A DNA stretch of 7,364 nucleotides from Phycisphaerae bacterium (GCA_030602845.1 JAUVYZ010000097.1:1-7364); one strand, 5' to 3'. Counted from the first letter of the stretch, positions 1 to 7,073 are shown. Program-made: numbers and translations. The notes: generated by a model not told the origin, from the sequence alone.

Positions 1-2
1 TA

Positions 3-2012
3 AATCTGCACAACATTCAGCCCTTACAGACGCCCGCAATCACCGGGACAAAAGACTGGACGCGGGTCGAACTCGTGTTCGACTCAGGAGACCATTCTGC
101 CGTGGAAATCAACTGTCTCTTTGGCGGCTGGGGATTGTCCACGGGCAAGGCGTGGTATGACGACCTGCGTCTTGAGTTGCTTAGCGCTAAAACTATGAAG
201 CCGGCAGTAAAAATCGATGCGAGTAAAATCGGCGAGCCGGTTTCGAAATACATCTACGGCCAGTTTATCGAACACCTCGGCCGGTGCATTTACGGCGGCA
301 TCTGGGCCGAGATGCTCGAAGACCGCAAGTTCTTCTACCCCGTCGGTAACAAGCAATCGCCGTGGAAAATTGTCGGCGATAAAAGCGCAGTCAGGATGAG
401 CAAAGAAAACTCTTTCGTCGGCGAGCATACGCCCCAGATACAATTGCCGGGCGATAGTAAGCCCTGCGGAATATTTCAGGATAAGCTGGGATTGATTAGA
501 GGGAAAAGATATACAGGTCGAATTGTAATTGCCGGCGTTTCTAAGGCTGTGCCGATAAAGGTTAGTCTTATATGGGGTCCGGGTAAAAATGGCCGACAAA
601 CTATCACAATCGGTACACTCACCGCTGATTACACCAGGACACCCTTGCGTTTCACAGCCGGCGCCGATACTGACGATGCACGGTTGGAGATTGTTGGTCT
701 CGGCACCGGGTCTCTTCATATCGGCACCGTTTCATTGATGCCCGCCGACAACATAAATGGTATGCGGGCTGATACATTGAAGTTATTGAAAGAGCTCAAT
801 TCCCCGGTTTACCGCTGGCCCGGCGGCAACTTCGTCAGCGGTTACGATTGGAAAGACGGCATCGGCCAGCGCGACAAACGTCCGCCTCGCAAAAATCCCG
901 CCTGGAAAGGCATCGAGCATAACGACTTCGGCCTCGATGAGTTCATTATGTTCTGTCGTGAGGTCGGCGCTGAGCCAATGATTGCCGTCAACTCCGGCCT
1001 CGGCGACGACCGCTCGGCGGCCGAGGAGGTCGAATACGCCAACGGCCCGCCCGATACGCCGATGGGCAAGTGGCGCGCCGCCAACGGTTATACTGAACCT
1101 TACAATGTCAAGTGGTGGTGCATCGGCAATGAAATGTACGGCAGGTGGCAGCTGGGGCATATGTCGCTAAATCAGTACGTCCGCAAGCACAACCTGTTCG
1201 CCGAGGCGATGCGCAAGGTTGACCCGTCCATCAAACTCATTGCCGTCGGTGCCGTCGGCTCCTGGTCGGAGGCTATGATGAAGAACTGTGCCGAACATAT
1301 GGACCTTATCAGCGAGCACTTCTACAGGGGAGCAAAAGAGTCGGTGATGGAGCACGTGCGCCAGGCCCCCGATGCCGTTCGCGGCAAAGTTACGGCCCAT
1401 CGCGATTACCGCAAAAAATTTGAATCGCTAAAAGGCAAAGACATCCGCATCGCCATCGACGAATGGAACTACTGGTATGGAAAACACATCTTTGGCGAGC
1501 TGGGGACGCGTTATTTTCTCAGGGACGCTCTGGGCATCGCCGCGGGCCTTCACGAGATGATTCGCAGCAGCGACATCGTCTTTCTGGCCAATTACGCCCA
1601 GACCGTCAACGTCATCGGCGCCATCAAGACCACCAAGACCGACGCCGCCTTCGAGACGACGGGCCTGGCGTTGAAACTTTACCGCCGGCGTTTCGGGACT
1701 CTGCCGGTCGCCGTTACCGGTGATGCCTATCCGCTTGACGTAGTAGCGGCCTGGACAAATGACCGCAAGGCCCTGACCGTTGCCGTCGTCAACCCAACGG
1801 AGCACAAATATGAACTCGCGATGGAGTTAAAAGGCGCCCGACTAAGCGGCGCAGGACGACTCTGGCTGATTGCCCACTCCGACCCTATGGCCTACAACGA
1901 GCCCGGCAAACCGCCCGAGGTCGTCATTGAAGAAAAGCTGCTTCACGGTATTTCTAATAAGTTAAGTGTGCCGCCGTTGAGCATTTGTCTTTACGAACTG
2001 TCGGCGCGCTAA
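3..2012 (+). CDS. Alpha-L-arabinofuranosidase, GH51, with N-terminal CBM-like module (5' partial)
   Basis: Hydrolyses terminal non-reducing alpha-L-arabinofuranosyl residues from arabinan, arabinoxylan or oligosaccharides. The frame is open from the first full codon at base 3, so the gene begins upstream; 669 residues are visible. Residues 1-60 look like the C-terminal half of a beta-sandwich carbohydrate-binding module (GTKDWTRVE, then FGGWGLSTGKAWYDDLRLE). GH51 starts near residue 66, with GQFIEHLG at 86-93 and RWPGGNF at 271-277. The acid/base Glu lies in WCIGNEMYG (E377, codon 1131) and the nucleophile Glu in IDEWNYW (E487, codon 1461). A second beta-rich segment (about 115-245) sits between the first strand and RWPGGNF, and the usual C-terminal beta-sandwich ends the protein. 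An internal ATG at 195 or GTG at 75 could be called as start, but neither has a good ribosome-binding site and both would cut off conserved module sequence. Export is likely from the CBM-like module, but any signal peptide is outside the window. Confidence 0.93.
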   Translation, partial: NLHNIQPLQTPAITGTKDWTRVELVFDSGDHSAVEINCLFGGWGLSTGKAWYDDLRLELLSAKTMKPAVKIDASKIGEPVSKYIYGQFIEHLGRCIYGGIWAEMLEDRKFFYPVGNKQSPWKIVGDKSAVRMSKENSFVGEHTPQIQLPGDSKPCGIFQDKLGLIRGKRYTGRIVIAGVSKAVPIKVSLIWGPGKNGRQTITIGTLTADYTRTPLRFTAGADTDDARLEIVGLGTGSLHIGTVSLMPADNINGMRADTLKLLKELNSPVYRWPGGNFVSGYDWKDGIGQRDKRPPRKNPAWKGIEHNDFGLDEFIMFCREVGAEPMIAVNSGLGDDRSAAEEVEYANGPPDTPMGKWRAANGYTEPYNVKWWCIGNEMYGRWQLGHMSLNQYVRKHNLFAEAMRKVDPSIKLIAVGAVGSWSEAMMKNCAEHMDLISEHFYRGAKESVMEHVRQAPDAVRGKVTAHRDYRKKFESLKGKDIRIAIDEWNYWYGKHIFGELGTRYFLRDALGIAAGLHEMIRSSDIVFLANYAQTVNVIGAIKTTKTDAAFETTGLALKLYRRRFGTLPVAVTGDAYPLDVVAAWTNDRKALTVAVVNPTEHKYELAMELKGARLSGAGRLWLIAHSDPMAYNEPGKPPEVVIEEKLLHGISNKLSVPPLSICLYELSAR

Positions 2013-2111
2013 GCTCTTTACGACGCTTTTCGATGCTGTTGGCGTGGAAATGGTATTCGGCAGGGAAGTCCGCATATTGAGTGCAGTCCGGCAAGCCCTA
2101 TGAGTCCCCCA

Positions 2112-2125
2112 AATTTGAGCAAATT
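2112..2125. promoter_or_regulatory. Short dyad, possible operator upstream of galM
   Basis: The sequence AATTTGAGCAAATT has perfect 6-bp inverted arms (AATTTG/CAAATT) around a 2-bp centre. It lies in the GH51-galM gap, four bases upstream of a promoter-like TTGAAA, where a regulator site would be plausible. The half-sites ATTTG/CAAAT recall those of Bacillus AraR boxes, but that operator has a 6-bp centre, so the geometry does not match. A chance palindrome in A/T-rich sequence is quite possible, and no regulator gene is visible. Confidence 0.22.
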
Positions 2126-2129
2126 ATGC

Positions 2130-2157
2130 TTGAAAGCAAACGGTGTGGCAGTAAAAT
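2130..2157 (+). promoter_or_regulatory. Candidate sigma70-type promoter for galM and downstream genes
   Basis: TTGAAA (2130-2135, 5 of 6 to TTGACA) and TAAAAT (2152-2157, 5 of 6 to TATAAT) are separated by 16 bp. Transcription would start near 2164, giving a 5' leader of about 120 nt that carries the two-hairpin repeat. A weaker pair, TTGAGT (2077-2082) and TATGAG (2099-2104), also has 16-bp spacing. Hexamer matching by eye is error-prone, and promoter consensus in this lineage is not established here. Confidence 0.3.
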
Positions 2158-2172
2158 CATCCAAACCGGAAT

Positions 2173-2229
2173 TTGTAGAGGCAGGCATGTGGGCCTGTCC
2201 AGGGCAACCACACAGGGTTGCCCCTACAA
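2173..2229. repeat. Two-hairpin REP/MITE-like intergenic repeat
   Basis: A 57-bp element bounded by imperfect 11-bp inverted ends (TTGTAGAGGCA at 2173-2183, TGCCCCTACAA at 2219-2229, one mismatch). It can fold into two hairpins. The first pairs GGCAGGC (2180-2186) with GCCTGTC (2193-2199), including one G-U pair. The second pairs GGGCAACC (2202-2209) perfectly with GGTTGCCC (2216-2223) around a 6-nt loop. The minus strand reads GTAGGGGCAACC near its start, a signature I recall from dispersed intergenic repeats in many bacterial genomes, the kind moved by REP-associated Y1 transposases. No transposase is present here. Only one copy is in the window, so repetitiveness is inferred from structure and recollection. 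Confidence 0.6.
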
Positions 2230-2272
2230 CATTTCGTTGGTTTTGAAAGAGCCGTTCAAGAGTAGAAGGAAA

Positions 2273-2280
2273 AAGGAGGT
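2273..2280 (+). promoter_or_regulatory. Strong Shine-Dalgarno that fixes the galM start
   Basis: AAGGAGGT is a full 8-nt complement to the 16S rRNA 3' end and stands 4 nt before ATG 2285. It decides against the in-frame GTG at 2081, whose reading would pass through the dyad and the repeat and would bury the lipoprotein signal peptide behind 68 residues. It is the best ribosome-binding site in the window. Confidence 0.88.
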
Positions 2281-2284
2281 AAAA

Positions 2285-3466
2285 ATGTTGAGTAAGAAGA
2301 ATTTTGTTTGTCTGGCTGCTGTGTTGCTTATAATGGCAATGATGTTTTGTTCATGTACCAAGCGAGATGGAGATGAGAAGCCCTCGCCAAAACCGCAACG
2401 AGCAGAGTTGAGCGTTGAGAAGCAGGATTTTGGCACAACCGCTGCCGGCGAAGCCGTCGAGTTGTACACACTTACAAACTCTAACGGCCTCAAGGCAAAG
2501 ATAATGACCTATGGAGGTATTGTGGTTTCGCTGGAAGCGCCTGATAGAAACGGAAAATTTGCGGATGTTGTCCTCGGCTATGAGACTCTATCCGGCTATG
2601 TGAGCAATAATCCGTATTTCGGCGCAATCGTCGGACGGTATGCGAATCGTATTGCCAACGGGGAGTTCACACTCGACGGTACCAAATACACCCTCGCCAA
2701 AAATAACGGCGAGAATCATCTGCATGGGGGCATCAAGGGCTTCGACAAAGTGGTCTGGTCTGCGGAGTCGTTCAAAGAAGAAGACGCCGCAGGCCTAAAA
2801 CTAACCTATCTTAGCAAAGACGGTGAAGAGGGCTATCCCGGCAATCTTATCTGCAGTGTTACATATACTCTTACAAATGACAATGAGCTGAAAATCAGCT
2901 TCGATGCTCTGACGGACAAACCTACTGTCGTTAATCTGTCACATCACAGTTACTTTAATTTGGCCGGCCAGGGCGTGGGTGACATCCTTGGCCATAGACT
3001 TATGATTAACGCCGACACCTTTACTCCGGTAGATGCGGGACTTATTCCTACCGGTGAATTACGAGCTGTTATAGGCACACCGATGGATTTTACCAGGCTG
3101 GCTGCTATTGGTGCCCGTATCAACGAGGATGACCAGCAGCTCAAATATGGCGGGGGATATGACCATAACTGGGTGTTGAACAGGACCGATGACAAACTTG
3201 CGCTGGCTGTGAGAGTCTATGAGCCGATCACCGGACGTGTGATGGAAGTTTACACTACTGAGCCGGGTATCCAGTTCTATGCCGGCAATTTCCTGGACGG
3301 CAGCATTATGGGTAAGGACAATAAGATATATAAACACCGTTACGGATTTTGCCTGGAGCCCCAGCATTTTCCGGATTCGCCCAACAAGCCGAATTTTCCG
3401 TCTGTGGTTCTCAGGCCCGGCCGGAAGTACGCACATATAACTGTTTATAAGTTTTCTGTTCGGTAA
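2285..3466 (+). CDS. galM: Aldose 1-epimerase (mutarotase), predicted lipoprotein
   Basis: Interconverts alpha and beta anomers of aldoses; in this cluster L-arabinose is a likely substrate, although family members also take galactose, glucose and xylose. The protein has 393 residues. The N-terminus is a lipoprotein-like signal: Lys at 4-5, a hydrophobic core at 7-21, then FCSC with a candidate lipidated Cys24, followed by a charged, Pro-containing linker (25-40). A beta-sandwich mutarotase domain fills the rest: GRYANRI at 117-123, NHLHGG with catalytic-type His147, SHHSYFN with His221, YDHNW with Asp293, and CLEPQHFPDSPN with the presumed base Glu358. These match the His/His/Asp/Glu set known from Lactococcus GalM. 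The usual length is about 340-350, and the excess is the signal and linker. It would act in the periplasm or on the envelope before uptake by the downstream symporter. Whether Cys24 or Cys22 is lipidated is uncertain. Confidence 0.93.
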   Translation: MLSKKNFVCLAAVLLIMAMMFCSCTKRDGDEKPSPKPQRAELSVEKQDFGTTAAGEAVELYTLTNSNGLKAKIMTYGGIVVSLEAPDRNGKFADVVLGYETLSGYVSNNPYFGAIVGRYANRIANGEFTLDGTKYTLAKNNGENHLHGGIKGFDKVVWSAESFKEEDAAGLKLTYLSKDGEEGYPGNLICSVTYTLTNDNELKISFDALTDKPTVVNLSHHSYFNLAGQGVGDILGHRLMINADTFTPVDAGLIPTGELRAVIGTPMDFTRLAAIGARINEDDQQLKYGGGYDHNWVLNRTDDKLALAVRVYEPITGRVMEVYTTEPGIQFYAGNFLDGSIMGKDNKIYKHRYGFCLEPQHFPDSPNKPNFPSVVLRPGRKYAHITVYKFSVR

Positions 3467-3473
3467 AAGCCGA

Positions 3474-3520
3474 CCTCCCTTCTTGCTTTCGCAAGAAAGC
3501 GGGGGGGGGGTAAATTTTTT
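3474..3520 (+). terminator. GC-rich hairpin with T-tract, possible terminator or attenuator after galM
   Basis: TTCTTGC (3480-3486) pairs perfectly with GCAAGAA (3491-3497) around a TTTC loop. The stem can be extended by CCTCCC (3474-3479) against the G run starting at 3501, leaving a small AGC bulge. An alternative fold is GCTTTC-GCAA-GAAAGC (3485-3500). The stem is followed by TAAA and six T. It begins 8 nt after the galM stop, a normal terminator position, but the U-tract is offset by TAAA and the G run overshoots the stem. It could cause partial termination, protect the galM 3' end, or be a decayed dispersed palindrome. No clear separate promoter for the symporter is visible in 3521-3573. 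Confidence 0.45.
3501..3510 (+). repeat. Homopolymer run of ten G
   Basis: Ten consecutive G lie in the galM-symporter gap, 63 bp before the symporter ATG. Such tracts are prone to slipped-strand length change and to sequencing error. The run is the 3' side of the hairpin described at 3474-3520. It lies outside any coding frame I can support, so length change would affect RNA folding or spacing rather than reading frame. Confidence 0.9.
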
Positions 3521-3573
3521 GTTAGTTTCAGTTTTTTAATTTTCGAGTCAGTTAAGAGTGGGAAAGGTAAAAG

Positions 3574-5352
3574 ATGGGTCTTGAAACGTGGGACTGGATC
3601 GCGATAGGTATGTATTTTGCCGTTCTTTTTGGGATTGCCTGGTGGGTTATCCTCAGGAGAAAGGACACTGCTGACGACTATTTTCTTGCCGGTAGAAATC
3701 TTGGATGGTGGGTCGTCGGCGCCTCCATCTTTGCGTCGAACATCGGTTCCGAGCACTTGGTCGGTCTTGCGGGGTCCGGGTGTACTGACGGAGTGGCAAT
3801 GGCTCATTACGAGCTTCATGCCTGGTGCCTGCTGATTCTGGCGTGGGTGTTCGTTCCGTTCTACGCCCGCAGCAGGGTGTTCACGATGCCGGAATTCCTC
3901 GAGCGTCGTTTCTCTCCAGCCAACCGCTGGGTGCTCTCGATCATTTCGCTGGTTGGGTACGTGCTCACGAAGATAGCGGTCGGTGTTTTCGCCGGTGGTG
4001 TCGTCTTTCGGACCCTTCTTCCGGAGTTACGGCTCGATTTAGGATTTGTGGTGATGGACAGTTTCTGGATTGGCTCGTTCCTTGTGATTATCCTTACGGG
4101 AATTTATACCGTTCTGGGTGGGTTGAGGGCCGTGGTCTATACGGACACGGTCCAGACCGTTGTACTGGTGGTTGGCTCGGCGCTGGTGACGATATTCGGT
4201 CTCAAAGCGCTGGGCGGCTGGGACCAGTTGCGGGAAATTTGTGGGTCTGACATGTTTAATTTGTGGAAGCCGCTGATACCTGCGGGAGTGGAAGGGACAT
4301 GGGCCCCTGTTCTGGTAACAAACGCCAACGACGAAATCGTCAGACAGGCCTGGTACTTCAACGGCGAATACCCCTGGCTTGGGATGCTTTTCTGTGCTCC
4401 TATCATCGGGCTGTGGTATTGGTGCACGGACCAGTATATCGTTCAGCGTGCCCTGGGCGCGCCGAACGAGGGTGAGGCGCGACGAGGCAGTATATGGGCG
4501 GCCTTTCTGAAGCTGTCGCCGGTGTTCATATTCATTATTCCCGGTATGATATGCTTCGCATTGGCCAAGAGCGGAAAGATGGCGGAACTCCAGGAAGCTT
4601 TGTATACAGCGGGGGCGCTTGACAATGAAAAATGCCAGGCGGCTTTCCCCTTGCTGGTTAAGCACGTGCTGCCCGTGGGTGTTAGAGGTCTTGTTGTGGC
4701 CGGGTTGTTGGCCGCCCTGATGAGCTCGCTGTCGAGCGTGTTCAATGCCTCCTCGACCTTGTTCACTATGGACTTCTATTCGAAGCTCAGGCCGGGCGTG
4801 TCCCAGCACAAACTGGTTTGGATGGGTCGTATCGCTACCACTGTTATGGTGATTATTGGTTTGCTTTGGGTGCCTGTGATTCAGGGCGCACGGGGTTTAT
4901 ATCACTATCTGCAGAGTGTGCAGGGATACCTGGCGCCGCCGATCTTTGTGGTCTTCTTTTTAGGCATATTCAGCAAACGACTGAACAGTAAGGGGTGCCT
5001 GGCTGCGCTGATTGTCGGCTTCCTGTTAGGTGCCTTTCGTTTGGCTGTCGATACCCCTATCAAGCTGATGGAGGATTTTCACTATGCGGAGGGTTCATTT
5101 CTTTGGATCGTAAACAACATCTACTTCCAGTACTACAGCCTTTTCATCTTCATTGTTTGCGTGATTGTTATGATAGCAGTTAGTTGGTGGACGTCTGTGC
5201 CGTCCTACGAGCGGATTAGCGGCCTGACATACGGCACGGTTAACGAGGAGCATCGCCGTCTGTCGCGAGGCAGCTGGGACTGGCGCGACGTTGCGACCTC
5301 TGCAGTAGTGCTGCTCGTGATTCTGGCGGCCTATCTCTATTTCAGAGGTTAA
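3574..5352 (+). CDS. Sodium/sugar symporter, SSS family, SGLT-like
   Basis: Inner-membrane Na+-coupled sugar importer, inferred to carry L-arabinose. It has 592 residues and many hydrophobic helices, fitting the roughly 14-helix SGLT fold. The signature GGLRAVVYTDTVQT is at 182-195 and WYWCTDQ at 281-287. Compared with human SGLT1 from memory, the sugar-contact residues are present: N56 (N78), H61 (H83), E80 (E102), Y282/W283 (Y290/W291), K313 (K321) and Q447 (Q457). The Na2-site positions also match: A54, I57, A381, S384, S385. Spacing between these residues is nearly identical, so the transporter looks functional. The soluble insert at about 225-265 is a probable extracytoplasmic loop. The start ATG has a modest GGAAAGG site 6 nt upstream. 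It sits between the mutarotase gene and araB (32 bp), which points to a pentose substrate; hexose or broader specificity cannot be excluded. Confidence 0.92.
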   Translation: MGLETWDWIAIGMYFAVLFGIAWWVILRRKDTADDYFLAGRNLGWWVVGASIFASNIGSEHLVGLAGSGCTDGVAMAHYELHAWCLLILAWVFVPFYARSRVFTMPEFLERRFSPANRWVLSIISLVGYVLTKIAVGVFAGGVVFRTLLPELRLDLGFVVMDSFWIGSFLVIILTGIYTVLGGLRAVVYTDTVQTVVLVVGSALVTIFGLKALGGWDQLREICGSDMFNLWKPLIPAGVEGTWAPVLVTNANDEIVRQAWYFNGEYPWLGMLFCAPIIGLWYWCTDQYIVQRALGAPNEGEARRGSIWAAFLKLSPVFIFIIPGMICFALAKSGKMAELQEALYTAGALDNEKCQAAFPLLVKHVLPVGVRGLVVAGLLAALMSSLSSVFNASSTLFTMDFYSKLRPGVSQHKLVWMGRIATTVMVIIGLLWVPVIQGARGLYHYLQSVQGYLAPPIFVVFFLGIFSKRLNSKGCLAALIVGFLLGAFRLAVDTPIKLMEDFHYAEGSFLWIVNNIYFQYYSLFIFIVCVIVMIAVSWWTSVPSYERISGLTYGTVNEEHRRLSRGSWDWRDVATSAVVLLVILAAYLYFRG

Positions 5353-5361
5353 CGATTTCAG

Positions 5362-5378
5362 TTTTGAGTTTTGAGTTT
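5362..5378 (+). repeat. Short tandem heptamer (TTTTGAG)2 plus TTT before araB
   Basis: Two perfect copies of TTTTGAG (5362-5368, 5369-5375) and a partial third occupy the short gap before araB, ending 6 bp before its ATG. They take the place where a Shine-Dalgarno site would be, and no good one is visible. An in-frame TTG at 5364 lies within the repeat, but ATG 5385 is the better start. Too few copies to claim length variation. Confidence 0.6.
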
Positions 5379-5384
5379 CCCGAT

Positions 5385-7073
5385 ATGGCTTATACAATCG
5401 GCCTGGATTTCGGAACCAACTCGGTTAGGGCTTTGTGCGTTGATGTTACTAACGGCAATGAGCTGGGGACAGCAGTTTATGAATACGAAACCGGTGAAGC
5501 CGGTATCATTCTCGACTCGGCTGACCACAACTTGGCAAGGCAGAACCCGGCTGATTACCTCAAGGGCATCGAAGCTGCCGTCAAAGCGGCAATTACTGAC
5601 GCTAAGAATACCGATAAGGGTTTTGACACCAGCCGGATTATAGGTATCGGCATCGATACAACCGGCTCAACGCCAATTCCTGTTGATAAAAACGGCGTGC
5701 CCTTGAGTATGTCGGATGAATTCAAGGGTAATCCAAACGCCTGTGCCTGGCTGTGGAAAGACCACACCGGCCACGCCGAAGCCGCTGATATCACCGAACT
5801 GGCCGAGAAGGAACATCCCGAATACCTCGCCAAGTGCGGCGGGACATATTCAACGGAGTGGTTTTTCAGCAAAGTACTTCATTGTTTGCGAACGGACCCC
5901 GCCGTCTTTAATGCGGCCTATAGTTGGGTTGAATGTTGTGATTATGTCCCCGCGGTCTTAACGGACACAACAAAGCCGGATATTATCAAACGGAGCCGGT
6001 GTGCTGCCGGCCATAAAGCTATGTTTAATGACCAGTGGGGAGGTCTGCCTGCCAAAGACTTCCTCGCTAAGCTGCATCCTGAACTTGGCGAACTTCGCGA
6101 CCGGCTTTACGAAAAAACCTATACCGTAAAAACGCAGGCAGGAAAGCTTACGGAACAATGGGCAGATAAGCTCGGATTGCCTGCCGGTATTCCCGTAGCG
6201 GTAGGGGCTTTTGACGCTCATTTAGGCGCCGTTGGTTCCGGCATTGCTCCGGGCAAACTCGTTAAGATAATCGGCACCAGTACGTGCGATATGCTTGTGG
6301 CCGAATCAAGCCGGCAGCTGCCGGATATTCCGGGGATATGCGGTTTGGTTGACGGTTCCATTTTGCCGGGGTTCTTTGGCCTGGAGGCGGGCCAAACGGC
6401 GGTGGGAGATATTTTCAACTGGTTTGTCAATTACATCCAGCCGGGCGGAGAACCGGCGGGTTCGCACGAAGCTCTTACCGAAAAGGCGGCAAAGTTGAAA
6501 CCAGGCCAGTCCGGCTTGTTAGCTCTCGACTGGAACAACGGCAACCGAACTATTCTCGTTGACCAGAGATTAACCGGCTTGATTTTAGGTCAAACGCTGC
6601 ACACAAGCGCGCACGCGATTTACCGGGCGCTGATTGAGGCGACCGCCTTTGGAGGCCTTACTATTATCAACCGGTTTGAGGAATATGGCGTCAGGGTTTC
6701 AGAGGTCATAAATTGCGGTGGTATTGCCGAAAAAAATCCTTTGCTTATGCAGATTTACGCTGATGTAACCGACAGGGAGATGAAGATATCCCGCTCCGCT
6801 CAGAGCTGTGCGTTGGGCGCCGGCATCACCGGTGCAGTCGTAGCGGGCACCGAATCCGGCGGCTACGACGATTTCGCCGATGCCCAGGCCGCTATGTGTG
6901 GAATAAAAGAAACAAGCTTCAAACCAATTCCTGAAAACCACAAGGTTTACCAGCAGTTATATGCCCTTTACAAGCAGTTGCACGACGCCTTTGGTATTCA
7001 GGCCCCTGCTTTTGCAGGGGTGGCCAACGTTATGAAGGACCTGTTGAACATCAAGGACAGTGTTATTTCCTGA
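5385..7073 (+). CDS. araB: L-ribulokinase, FGGY kinase family
   Basis: Phosphorylates L-ribulose with ATP to L-ribulose 5-phosphate in the cytoplasm. The protein has 562 residues, close to E. coli AraB (566). The N-terminal phosphate motif IGLDFGTNSVRAL follows the start directly. Next come GIDTTGSTPIPVD, LWKDHT, STEWFFSKVLH, RCAAGHK, and GAFDAH with the presumed catalytic Asp277 (codon 6213). The C-terminal domain carries IGTSTCD, GLEAGQTAVGDIFNWF, a DWNNGNRT segment and NCGGIAEKNPL. All core FGGY/AraB signatures are intact. ATG 5385 is chosen because family members begin within a few residues of the phosphate motif; TTG 5364 would add seven unconserved residues. No convincing Shine-Dalgarno precedes it. 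It is 32 bp after the symporter and 10 bp before araD, so very likely co-transcribed. An unusual GC-rich hairpin is embedded in codons near the 3' end (7003-7020). Confidence 0.96.
   Translation: MAYTIGLDFGTNSVRALCVDVTNGNELGTAVYEYETGEAGIILDSADHNLARQNPADYLKGIEAAVKAAITDAKNTDKGFDTSRIIGIGIDTTGSTPIPVDKNGVPLSMSDEFKGNPNACAWLWKDHTGHAEAADITELAEKEHPEYLAKCGGTYSTEWFFSKVLHCLRTDPAVFNAAYSWVECCDYVPAVLTDTTKPDIIKRSRCAAGHKAMFNDQWGGLPAKDFLAKLHPELGELRDRLYEKTYTVKTQAGKLTEQWADKLGLPAGIPVAVGAFDAHLGAVGSGIAPGKLVKIIGTSTCDMLVAESSRQLPDIPGICGLVDGSILPGFFGLEAGQTAVGDIFNWFVNYIQPGGEPAGSHEALTEKAAKLKPGQSGLLALDWNNGNRTILVDQRLTGLILGQTLHTSAHAIYRALIEATAFGGLTIINRFEEYGVRVSEVINCGGIAEKNPLLMQIYADVTDREMKISRSAQSCALGAGITGAVVAGTESGGYDDFADAQAAMCGIKETSFKPIPENHKVYQQLYALYKQLHDAFGIQAPAFAGVANVMKDLLNIKDSVIS
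7003..7020 (+). repeat. Perfect hairpin inside the 3' end of araB
   Basis: CCCCTGC (7003-7009), a TTTT loop and GCAGGGG (7014-7020) form a 7-bp perfect stem, extendable by a G-U pair (7002/7021). It encodes part of the QAPAFAGV stretch just before the AraB C-terminus, a region where homologues vary. It ends 50 nt before the stop codon and 63 nt before the araD start. It could be a small palindromic element accommodated in frame, an RNA stability or pausing structure, or chance. Confidence 0.5.

Noticed and set aside
84..719. Open minus-strand frame of 211 codons opposite the arabinofuranosidase
   Set aside because: It shadows conserved GH51 sequence, has no domain and no ribosome-binding site; the plus strand has clear catalytic motifs downstream in the same frame.
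195..2012. GH51 as a separate gene starting at ATG 195
   Set aside because: The same frame is open and module-like upstream, there is no stop between them and no ribosome-binding site before 195.
2243..2259. TTGAA...TTCAA inverted repeat before the galM ribosome-binding site
   Set aside because: Only 5-bp arms with a 7-nt spacer; expected by chance and too weak to call an operator.
2081..2284. In-frame GTG-initiated extension of galM by 68 codons
   Set aside because: It would translate the dyad, promoter-like sequence and two-hairpin repeat and displace the lipoprotein signal. ATG 2285 has a perfect Shine-Dalgarno.
4039..4809. Long open frame of 256 codons on the minus strand inside the symporter gene
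   Set aside because: It is antisense to strongly conserved SSS coding sequence, with a low-complexity Arg/Gln/His-rich translation and no recognisable domain.
5362..5378. Phase-variable switch at araB through the heptamer repeat
   Set aside because: Only two full copies, and they lie upstream of the better ATG start, so length change would not shift the coding frame.
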